64,000 nt of DNA from Casuarina equisetifolia. Lineage: Eukaryota > Streptophyta > Magnoliopsida > Fagales > Casuarinaceae. The position numbers and the translations under genes were made by a program. A model generated the notes under the pieces. It saw only the letters and a program-made list of their open reading frames with translations, was not told where the DNA came from and did not search any database. This document shows positions 38,855-49,298 of this stretch, piece by piece. The stretch lies in contig CM052355.1 in NCBI GenBank assembly GCA_028551475.1, positions 6,076,001 to 6,140,000 of the forward strand, in the 5' to 3' direction. The first letter of the stretch is position 1, and every line of letters starts with the position of its first letter.

Positions 38855-40326
38855 CTGGTCGGATCTTTCGACGATTGAACTCTGCAAGGACTTGGGGTTT
38901 AGAGAGAGAAAAAGGGTGCAAGGGAAGCGAGAGTGGACAAAGGTGGGTGTCCCTTCAGATATGAGAGAGAGATCTAAAAATATAGAAGCCGAATATAATG
39001 CGTCCTTGTCCTTTTTCACTTTCTTGTGATTGGTCAGCTCTTACAGCTTTGTTAAATTTCCTTGGGAAGTGAAAGTAGGAAGCCCTTGTGGTTTACATAG
39101 GAGAGGTGACGGTCAAATTAAAATATAACACGTCGTCGACGTGGCATTAATTACTGAACCATACAAGGTATTCCTGGGTCCTGGCTCTTTTTTTTTTTAG
39201 CTGGGTTACCATATAGGAAATTGTCCAACTTTTTATTGTCTGGCGGTATTTGAACATTTATGTCAAAGAGAGTTAATTAATTACTCTTTAGACTTCACCT
39301 ATCAGGATTTGACCTTAAGATACTAATTGTCCAACTTTTTATTGTCTAGAATGATACTAATTATCTAACTTTTTATTGTCTAGATTTGGTTATGATACTA
39401 ATTATTATGAACTTAATCGTAAAGTTAAAAATGAAACTTAGGAGTTTGTCTTTTATATCAATTATTATAGATTACTGAGCTAAAAGGAGAACTCTTTATT
39501 GGATGAGATTTAGTTATAATATCAATTGTTATAAATTCAATCACTGAACTAAAATGAAAATTTTTTATTAAAAAGGTAAACTTAATAACTCTTAATACCA
39601 TAATAAAAAATTAAAATATTTTTTATTTTATATAATTGATATCTCTTGAATTAAATTTTTTTTTGCCCTTAATTTTTAAATTACTCAATAATAACTAATT
39701 TCTAGCATTTTCTCAAATAAATATAATTATTCAAATTCATAATATATTATCGGTGACTTATTACTATTGCTTTTCACTAATTTCATATCGATCTTATATT
39801 TTCTAAATTAAAAATCAACAATATCTATGGTATAGGGGACTTGTGAACGTGATACATATGCTCCATTTTTTAATTCTTTCTAAATTTTAAAATTCTACAA
39901 TTATGTATATATCGCTGTCGTTTTAGGGGTTGAAATGGGGGGGGTAATTTTTGTAGCACCCAAAAAGGCTACATTCATTGCATACGACCCACTGGCTTGA
40001 TGGGCCAAAGCAGGGCACGCTACCACGAAAGGCCTAGCAGTGTCCTGACATGCGTTGAAATAAAACAAATAATAAACGAGGACAAAAAGGAAAAAAAAAA
40101 AAACTTTTTAGAAATGATTCATAGGTCTATTATATCAAATAATATTTTTTCTTAAATGGGAAAAAAAGATGAATTTGTCTCTATTAACTCTTGCGGTTTT
40201 TTTCCCCTTCGAACTTTAATTATTCTCTACACCTATGATGTCCTTTAAGTAAGGACAATCGAGAAGATAGAATAGCTAATTACAAATTAGCCTATCATTT
40301 ACAAATGGATAAGATATATGATTCAA

Positions 40327-40557
40327 TCCTGCCATAGTTTAAATGAATTGTCTTTGTGAGTAACTAATAGGCATGGTATTTTGGTGAAGTGGTATTAAGA
40401 TGATATCATCTAGTATCAAAGCACGATAACTACCCAGAGTGAAGCTGTCGGGACGTGGGTAAACGTGGTAGAATGATCTAGTCCCACCACGGTTTAAAAG
40501 GGTTGTCTTTGTGAGTAACCAATGGGCCCAACTTTTTGGTGAAGTGGTAACAGGACA
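40327..40557. repeat. imperfect direct repeat, retroelement-like
   Basis: Two related segments, 40327-40400 and 40482-40557, share TTGTCTTTGTGAGTAAC and TTTTTGGTGAAGTGGTA-like stretches. The first is followed by GATATCATCTAGTATCAAAGC, which resembles an LTR end (CA) plus a Met-tRNA primer-binding site. This is compatible with a decayed TRIM-type or LTR fragment; no target duplication was found. Confidence 0.4.
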
Positions 40558-41410
40558 GAATTAATATCTACCCCGTGCTAATTTTATTCAAAACAAATTT
40601 TAAAAAAGAGTGAGCCACAGAGAAATACGATGTTGATAAGACGAGAAAATCAGAACAAAATCCTCAAAAGGAACATGACGGATGTGTTTCAACAACGTTG
40701 TACCGCAGGATAGGGACATGACTTTTTCTTCCAGATCTTGATTTTCCCGTGACCTTATTATTCATTGAATAAAACCCGAGTTGATAGATGGGTTAAAAGA
40801 TTGATTTGGCTTTATTTTCACTTGAGTGGAATCACAGAGCGGTTGACAAACACTACAAAACAAGCCTACTAGCTGTGGTCTATCTCCTAATCTTTTGTCC
40901 GGTTACTAGCATCTTCTCATTGGAGAAAAATAAAAAGGCATCTTGGACCAAGAAGCGCAAGTGGTTCATTGCACTAGAACTAGTTGGTCCCATACGAAAA
41001 TGGAAACAGCATAATATCCGAACTTTGGGCTCTCCAATCACAACCAGGGAGAGTATAATTACGACGAGGATCGTGGGAACAACGATGGGCCTTGGATCCA
41101 ACACGCGCTTTAAAGTTGTGCGTTGGGGCTAGAGAAGAAGGGGCTTGTCTTCTCCAAAATCAGTGGAACCATCAAACCCGTCCGGAATGCTATTTAGAAG
41201 ACAAAGACAAACTTGCTTCGTGCATTAAACCAATTAAGAGCCTGTGAATTGTTGAAGGTTATATTCCCAGTAACCGGAGCTGTGATTCTTTCATTCTTTC
41301 ACGTTGTTGTTGCGACAGGTTCATGGCTACCTCATTTGGCAATCACGAAAATGGGTTTTCCTTTTGCATATTTTAAGGGCAAGCGACAGCTGAGCACATG
41401 ATAAGTGCAC

Positions 41411-41470
41411 GAGAGAGAGAGAGAGAGAGAGAGAGAAGAGAGAAGAGAGAAGAGAGAAGAGAGAGAGAGG
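41411..41470. repeat. (GA)n array with AGAGA/AGAAGAG units
   Basis: About 60 bp: pure GA for the first 25 bp, then several AGAGAGA-AGAG-type units, about 350 bp past the last exon of the RRM gene. Confidence 0.9.
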
Positions 41471-41816
41471 AATCTGTAATTATTTGAAGATGCAGGCTTT
41501 ATGCAGCAAAGCTCACTGAAGCCACGAAAAGCAACCCAAAAGTTATGGGTAATTACATAGAAGCATGGACTTCAGATAAACAGTTAAAACGGTTTACAGC
41601 TCGGTCTGAGATGTTAGAGAGAGAATGAGAATAAAAGAATCTTATCAAGCAGCACCTAAGAATAAGAATAAACAAATAAAATTGAAAATTGGAAAGAGCA
41701 GCCCCAACAGATCAGTTAATAAGGTTGTTCTGAGCGACCACCGACTTCCCTTTGTTATTCCCAACTAAGTGCCTCTCAGCCAACCTTTTTAAAGCCCTCA
41801 CCTGCGCCACCTGTAC

Positions 41817-43322
41817 CTATTCCACAGCCAAGCAGACTGTCTTTGTAATATCAGTTTATGTTTATTTAAGATAACACCTCAATAATATATTATAATATAC
41901 TCAATGTTTTGACAGAAAAGGACAGTCTGCTGCTTTATCCTCGTGGTTCATGACGAGGCCAGTTGGCAGTTGCCAAAACCCAATAACGGACGCATCAGGA
42001 GCATGATTTCCTCTTATTTATCTATTTATTATAAAAAGACATATTGACCGCGAGGTATGGTTCCCATGTGAAGTAACCACTATGTGAATCAATGTGTCTT
42101 ACCTGTGTTAGGAGCAATTGATGCTGATTTTGACATGATCGCCGGGACTGGAGCCATCGGGCCGGCTGCTGTTGGCGAGAAGATATGTGCAGGTAGCCCC
42201 ATCGTTTGCGATTGATGGTAGTGGTAGTAAGGGTACACCGGCATCAATGTGTTGCCGCCAACAATATGTTGGCCAGGATACACCTGAGAGAAATGCCCAT
42301 TCATGTAGCTTCCACCCGTGTAGTTTACCTTCTGTGTAAACAAGGAAACAACATGCCAGATCTTAAACAACAAGAAACAAATAAGGAGATGCTTCAATCA
42401 AAAATGGCAGACTAAAAAGTTTGTAGGTTGTCTTCATCAGTGTTGCTCGTGCGAGATCCAGAACTTACATGGTTATAGTTCATATCAGTAGCAATGTATG
42501 TAGGGGAGTACCTGATAATCGGGCAATAAAGAGAGTTAAATATAGCATGAGGGCCAGTGGTTGTAAACCGAAATATGCGTGTAGGTTACGACGCGTAAGC
42601 AAGAGGGCATTACCCATAGAAAGGAACGGGTTGATGATGCTGATGATGAAAGGGGGAAGGGGGTGTTCCCGCCGGGTAGTACCAATGCACCTGATTCGCC
42701 GGTGCAGCTGAGGTGGACCTTGGGCCGCCGTTGGATCCTTTGTCATGTACAGAGTACAAAGTTAGAACCACCCATGATCGCCGCATTTACAAATATGTCA
42801 TTACCATCTTCTTCATGGGCGAAGATCACACTATTCCCGTTTAGGTATATTGATTTCGATGAACTTAAAACGTGGAATACACACCTTGTTGAGGAGGAGT
42901 GGTGGAAGACGACCTAGGGCGCCGAGCTCCGAGCGAAGCCAGATTGCAGTTGGCACGGCGTCCGTTGATGATGGGCGTGGCGTCCTCGCAAGCCTTCTTA
43001 GCCGCTTCAGCCTCCTTGAATGTCACCTACAATACACAAAAACCACGAGCACCCTGACGTTTGAGCAAAAACCACCTACAAAAACTTCCGAGCTCTATAT
43101 TTACGAAGCTTTAGATCCACCATGGTTGGCATCACTTACGAATCCGTAGCCCTTGGATCTGCCGGTGACCTTATCAGAGATAATCACGGCCTCCAAAATC
43201 TCACCATACTTCTCAAAGTGCTCTCTCATGGCCTCCTTTGGCGTCTCCCACGCAAGCCCTCCGACAAACACTTTGGTGAGTGTCGTGTCTCCAAATTGCC
43301 CGATGTTGTTGCTCATCGTCAT
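41817..43322 (-). CDS. single-RRM RNA-binding protein
   Basis: Six exons fit by phase: 43140-43322, 42885-43026, 42614-42737, 42469-42511, 42103-42331 and 41817-41836, giving about 246 residues. One RNA recognition motif occupies residues 16-95. RNP2 is KVFVGGLAW, and RNP1 is KGYGFVTF, split by intron 1 right after GYGF. The rest is a Pro/Tyr/His/Gln-rich tail with PYYHYHQSQTMGLPAHIF. The layout matches the small plant RBM24/RBM38-like family (Arabidopsis At1g76460 and At1g20880 relatives, ARP1), which binds mRNA and affects splicing or stability; the specific role is unknown. The 20-nt terminal exon, coding VCLAVE and stop, rests only on phase and an acceptor, so the C-terminus is less sure. 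If intron 5 is not spliced, the frame runs through KTH to a nearby stop at 42089. A TATA motif lies 173-179 bp upstream of the ATG. Confidence 0.88.
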
Positions 43323-43494
43323 CGTCTAGTTGGTACCAGGAGCGCTCCGGGAATGAAAGATCCCTTGTATAGTATCTGCAACTCAAAAAGTATTTGGTTT
43401 GGTGTCTTTTGGGGTTTTGAAGTCTGAATATATCCTGGAGGTCTCCCTTAGGAAGAGAGAGAGGAGGGGTTTCGAGAGGTTAGAAGAGGGAGGG

Positions 43495-43501
43495 TATATA
43501 A
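43495..43501 (-). promoter_or_regulatory. TATA box of the RRM gene
   Basis: TTATATA on the minus strand, inside CCCCTTATATACCC, 173 bp or more upstream of the ATG. The intervening leader is CT-rich. Confidence 0.55.
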
Positions 43502-44399
43502 GGGGAAGGAGATGAAAAAGAATACAGGGTGTGAGAGGAATTAAAAAATGCGAGAAAAACAGTAAGGACAGAGCGGCAGACAGGTAGACTTTGGTAAGGC
43601 CATGAGTATCACCAACGTGATCACATACACAGTCACACCCCCTCCTCATCTCGCTCTGTTCGGCAATTTGTCTCTGGATTCTGGGTTATTTAATGCGCAC
43701 CCTGTTTTATTAGTTGAAGCTGACAAACTAACCCCGTGGCTTTACTCCACGCGCCGCCATTGTCACACACCTGCTTCGCCACTTCTTTACTGGCTTTTTC
43801 TTAGTTTAATATTTTAGATACTTGTACTTTCTATGGGAGGGATGCCGTGTTGCACACCCGCCACTTGAGCACGTTAAAGAACGCGAGAAAAAGGAGAAAG
43901 GTATTTGTCTAAGTAACGTATCTTTGTTGTTTACTCTGTTGTGTTCTTTTGATGAATTGACATATGCATCTGAGCAAATAATACATGCAATTTTTTTTCT
44001 GCTTTAAGAAAATCCTTGTGGGGACAATTTGATTGTTCACCCTTTTACGTAATATGTTGTTGAGCCTTTTAAGATTTAACCTTTTTAAATGCTTTAATAA
44101 CTCTGAGAGTCATCCATATATACCACAAATAGTCATATGGTAAAAACTAAATACTTTTTAATTACTTTTATAATTTTCTTTTGTAGTTTATTAAATCGGT
44201 CTTGCCTTACCCTACCTTTTTTTATCATAGACGAGTTCAAATTCACAATCGAGTTTCCTGAAATTTATGAAGCTTTAAACCTCTTTTTTTTTTCTATTCT
44301 TTTCTACAAGATGATATAAACATATTATTTTAATGAGTAGGTGATGAAATGACAAGTTTTTTAATCTTATTTTATCAAATAAACCATCTCTTTTCACTG

Positions 44400-44485
44400 C
44401 ATTACATGACTTGTATCTTAATTAGTGAGTATATCTAGTTAGGAGTTCGAATCTTCCTCCCCTTTCCGTATATGTAAGTATTAAA
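44400..44485 (+). mobile_element. possible SINE tail
   Basis: AGTTCGAATCTTCC resembles a tRNA-type B box (GGTTCGANTCC). It is followed within 50 bp by a 13-base A run. No A box or target duplication was identified, so this is tentative. Confidence 0.25.
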
Positions 44486-45874
44486 AAAAAAAAAAGACTT
44501 GTATTCATTCATTTCTTACATTTTGCATTCCTAGTCTTGCCTCGCTGATGCATCGTCTCGAAGAGCACAAAAGCAACCCACGTTATCTGATAAAAAGCTG
44601 TGAGAGAGTATAAGCTTCCAAGAACCTTGAAACAACTAGGAAATCCCAATGAGTTACAGGTCATGATACATTTCAAGTTCCTTTGCCCACAAAAACAATT
44701 GTTACTTTCCTCTTCTTTAACTTTCAAACTTTGTACTGTCCATCCCCCCTTTCAATTATCTCTGGTTTGCTTCCTGGTTAACAAGTCCTGCATGTGCTTC
44801 GGCTGTCTCAGCGACTACTTTGCTGCAATCCTGCAAGGAAAAAAAAAATGTCAACTTTTCTCCCGAAGACTGGAACGAATCAAGAGGAATCGAAACAGAA
44901 TGAGCAATAGGGGTAACTTAATTAGTTCTAGAGTTTTATATCCACGGATGAAAACTTTCCACGTAAACAAAATAACAAATATGGAAAAAATGACTGCCAG
45001 ATGTTCGACAAAAGTCTTCGCGTTTCACTGTCAAAGGCATAAGAATTATGAATCTCTCTGCATTGCAATCTTTGTCCAGAAAGATTTCAAAACTATTGTG
45101 CACAAGATTTTTCTAAGGTGGGACAGTTAACCAAAGGCCGACATCTTTTTAACGAGAGCGTGCGTCCACGTGCACAAAGGAAGCGTAGGCGGGAAAGAAA
45201 CTGGAAACCCTTGGTTCAGGTGACAGCAAAGGTCGTACGTTGAATGTGGGGACAGGAGAAATTAACGAATTTATCGTACTCGACGTGGAGTCCTAAGACT
45301 GTAACTGCAGGCATCAGAAATCGTCAAAAGTCAGAAATAGGCGCCATTCAAAGGCTGCCACCTCACATGATTTTTGAGCAGTAGTGAATACTACAACAGG
45401 GTTTTTTTTTAATATTTTATGTAGACAGTGGCATCTTTTTTCACCTTCCGGCCAAAGATCAAATAACTACAAAATTAGTATTTTTAATATCGTAATCTTT
45501 TAAAATTATCTTGTTAGTCAATACTGCATTATGTCAATCCTCAACGAGTAATATGAATTTTTTGTGTTTTCCCGTACGAAATTTATTATATTCATTCCCA
45601 TGGTGTACACTTATTATCTTAAAATTTAATTCTTGATGTAATCCCTAAATTAAGAAATTTATTGGATGCATCGATGGTATTTTCAATATGTATCATAATT
45701 AGATGAAAACAAGCATTTTACTTTTGTACAACTTAGATTTGAAAAAAAAAATTAAACGTTAAATAGTTAAAAACACGCATGTCCTAAAGCAATAAATTAG
45801 AATAATTACATATACAACAATAATTCATGGTCAGGTATTTTCGTTAATAAAAAACGTCATTAAAGAGATCAATA

Positions 45875-45906
45875 GAATTAGAATTAGAATTAGAATTAGA
45901 ATTAGA
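45875..45906. repeat. (GAATTA)n hexamer microsatellite
   Basis: Just over five perfect tandem copies of GAATTA in AT-rich gene-free DNA. Confidence 0.95.
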
Positions 45907-46248
45907 GATGGCATCAAGATGATATAGAAATTTATTTTAGTATTTGGTCACTCTATTTTTAGAGTTTCGTGTGACGAAAATTGAAGAAATTTATGATGTT
46001 TGGTTGTGGAGATATTAAATACGATGCCGATGTCGCGTAGTAATGCGTGGTTGGCAGACACAGTGGGCGGCGCTCGGCAGTTGTTGTAAGCAACGAAACG
46101 GTCAAAGTCAGATACAACATGACCGCCTCGGTCTCCACCGGTTTCCGATTGTGTGGACCCACCACTCCTTTGTAAGTTCCATGGCGCTATCGCGGGCCCT
46201 ACGTGGAATGTTCAGGACCCAACTGTTGTGTACCACGAGAAAGAGTCA

Positions 46249-46283
46249 AGTCCACGTGCCACCATGTGGTTGGCACGTGGACT
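46249..46283. promoter_or_regulatory. inverted repeat carrying two G-boxes
   Basis: Arms AGTCCACGTGCCA (46249-46261) and TGGCACGTGGACT (46271-46283) are perfect 13-bp reverse complements around a 9-base spacer. Each holds a CACGTG core in an ABRE-like context; the cores are 21 bp apart. Plant bZIP and bHLH factors bind such motifs; which gene is served is unknown. Confidence 0.65.
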
Positions 46284-47480
46284 GAAGCCTCTCCCTAAAC
46301 CGGTGTTACAAAAGCATTAAAACGATTTAATTTTCAGGATTTAACACTGAGTTTCATTTAAATCTATATTCCGAAGAAAATTAATTGATTTTGTTTTCTT
46401 AAATTTATAATTTAGACATATAACATGTAACAATGTTCATCTATTGTCAACACAAGGTTGACAAACGTTATTTTCGGACCAATTGGACTTATTATAGAAA
46501 ATCAATCTACAATTTTGAATAATGTTTTTGTAGTTTAAGATATATTAAGATAGGAATATAAAGACAAATTTATATGCTAAAGTGAGTTCATTAAGCATTT
46601 ATAACACAAAACAAGCATATTTGATAAAAGGCCCACACAAAAATAAAAGTGTAAAAATACATTTTATGAAATAGTGTTCACGTTCCACCGTTTTCAGCAT
46701 GTCGCGGTATTCATGTCATAGTTTTTATTTTATATTTTATTCAAGAGATTTTCCCTTTTGTGATGGGAGGGTTGAGTCAGGATGACGATGAGGGCGTATA
46801 TTTAATTTGGAAGGAGAATCCATGGCATGATTAGATGCACATCATGTTCATAGTTATGCAGTGTCTTTATTCGCTGCCATATTTTCTTTGACACCTAAGC
46901 GGTTAATCGGTGGTTGTAGAGACAAATTAAGGCGTAGATTGTGGAGATCAGATAGTGTTAAGCACATCTCGTCCGGCGAAAAAATAGCCACCGTATTGCC
47001 CCATGACTTAGCGAAAAGAAGCCTTCGGATTTGTCATTATTCTATATTCCTGTAGAAACTAACCATATATGGAGTCGTAGTGAGCGCGTGTAGTCGTAGT
47101 GATACGGGACGGCGTGGGAGGGTGAAAGCAAGAAGAATAAAAGAGCATGGGGTGTTGCCTTTTGTCTCTCTCATTGCGACGTACGTCGGGTTCAACGAAT
47201 ATATGGCTAGCCCACGTGAGGACTGCCAGATGTGCCGAATCTCTTTCACCTTCAATCCTCTCTTTCTCGGTGTCATAACGTGGCCAGCTGTATACCAACG
47301 AGGGTACTTTGGTGAATACGGGACAATCAGAAACTGTGCTTTGACCGGGAAAGAACCGTGTGGGACTGGTGGGTATTAAAGTTACTACAATTTTTTAGTC
47401 TAGGCTGAGGCATCGGGAGGGGTTACCAGTGGTATGAGCTGGACCTCTCGGGGTATGAGTTGGCCAAAAGTGACCTACTT

Positions 47481-47506
47481 GGGGGGCCCCCCCCCCCCCC
47501 CCCCCC
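47481..47506. repeat. G6-C20 homopolymer tract
   Basis: Six G followed directly by twenty C. Such a long C run is rare in AT-rich plant DNA and could fold as an i-motif/G-quadruplex or reflect an assembly join or length error. Confidence 0.95.
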
Positions 47507-49298
47507 TCTCTGAACACGATCTGTAACGTGCCTCTAATACCATTATTTGAATTTAGTGCATTTCGCAGAATAATATCACATTCTCCGCGTTTCGCTGTCC
47601 GTTGTCTGCAAAAAGTGGCTGAACAGAAAGAACTGTTACTGCATGCGGTGAACTTAATACAGCTCAGTTTCTCCTACTCGCCTCGGGCATACCAATGTTG
47701 GTAACGCATAAATCGCTGGACTCCATTGCCCCATTTTGAATGAGAAACTTCGGAGAAAGAAAGTGCGGAGGAACAGGAGGTTTAATTGGTCCCATTGAGG
47801 GAGGAACTATTTGTCAACATAGCGGGGCAAGTGGATGATGTTGGGTTGGGGGTTGTGCTGGCCTGTAAGAGCAGGCAAGAAATGATGGTCACGTCGTGGG
47901 GGCGTGGATGAGGGAAACATTAGATAATCACAACACCTTCAGAGGCGCGTTTCTTGCTCTTGTTCTTGAGGTTCCACCAAATCTGAGAGACACAAAAGAG
48001 ACCAAAATATGATGTGACCACGCTCTTCTCTTTCCACTATCACAGGTCACGTGTGTCTAACGTGACAGCTTCTTCACTTACAAACAATTCAGTGTCACGT
48101 GCTACTGCGTGTTCGTCAACAATAGAGAGCCCTCCTGGCCTAATATGTGCTACTCACGTTTTTGGGGTGTGAGACAATGAGACAATGTTGTCCTTGGCCA
48201 GTGCCTCACAGCCAGGATCCTACTCATTTAAGTTGCTCTCGTGTGGCTTCAACAGCTTGCATAAACAATAGGCTTTAGAGGTCAATCGTACAATTGGCTG
48301 ACCAATAGTATAACTCTATGAATAGGAGTGAGGGTGTGACAATCTCTTCATAATTCGACTCATACCATTTTCTTCAACAACTAAAATCAACGCCAAACAC
48401 CTACCCTATGATGCCTGTGCAACCATTAGAGTTATAAAGTCCAACTTTATAGAGACATCTCGTTTGAATCAAAGTATCCTAATCCAGGGACAGGAAAGGT
48501 AGCCTTGCAGTGCCATCTTAGTTCGATTAGAGATTAAACATGCTGGTTTCCTTAAGAGACACCGACGGTACATCACGAGCTACGGCCGTTTCTCTTGCAT
48601 ACTTGATTTTCCTAAGTCTGACAACATCTATATTCCCCCTTTTTCTGCCTCTGCTTTTCTCATGAGGAAAATGGCCCAATTCCACAGTTTCTTCACTTGC
48701 TTTTAAACCCCACGCATGTACTGACGATACCACTTCGATAATCTTGCGATAAACAAAAACCAGTCCAAAGGTGTAGACGAGAATGCGTCGATCATACAAG
48801 AATTCACATTCTAAGGAACAGTAATCTGACAAGCTTGATAAAAGGTGATTGGAGGTCAATCCTTCATTACCAGATATATTTTCATTTGCTACGAACCAAG
48901 TATAGATGTGAGCGAGGGAGAGAGCATAAGCAGCACTCCTCCAGATGCCACATTTTTTGTATTTTTATTTTTCTAAAGGGGGGGATGTTGAAGGACTGGT
49001 ATGCAGAAAACGGCATCAATATCAATCATCAATCTCCATACTTTCCTGCATTTGACATTGTCAGGCAACTCACTAGATGGTGCCAAAATTTACAGAATTT
49101 ATCATATTATCAAATCTGTTCTGGTCACAAGACCAAAGCCAAACACCTTCCCACTTGCTCATTGACAGAAAAAAAAAAAAAAAAAAAGAGAAAAAGCTCC
49201 AGAGTGTACAACATTTTGGACAAAAAAGACAAATCCAATAAAATTATCTATTGGTGTTGAAATTAAAGCATTTATCAGTCTTATAATCCGCAAAGATG

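Larger units (their letters stand above)
38960..41816. other. gene-free stretch between PWWP and RRM genes
   Basis: Very AT-rich from 39.2 to 40.2 kb. It holds the direct repeat at 40327-40557 and the GA array at 41411-41470. A 108-codon frame at 40806-41132 (+) has no recognisable domain. Confidence 0.5.
43502..49298. other. gene-free stretch rich in G-boxes
   Basis: About 5.8 kb between the RRM and NF-YB genes. It contains no gene I can support. It carries CACGTG motifs at 45167, 46253, 46274, 47213, 48048 and 48096, plus a hexamer repeat, a poly-C tract and an inverted repeat. A frame at 44600-45130 (+, 176 codons) shows no domain and is probably chance. Confidence 0.5.

Noticed and set aside
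40806-41132. 108-codon frame on the plus strand
   Set aside because: A hydrophobic start gives a false signal-peptide look; no homology or splice support.
44600-45130. 176-codon frame on the plus strand
   Set aside because: Longest frame in the 43.5-49.3 kb stretch but basic, domain-free and unlike any family I know.
43101-48300. A hidden gene under the G-box cluster
   Set aside because: No frame, splice series or known RNA was recognised; kept only as a regulatory observation.
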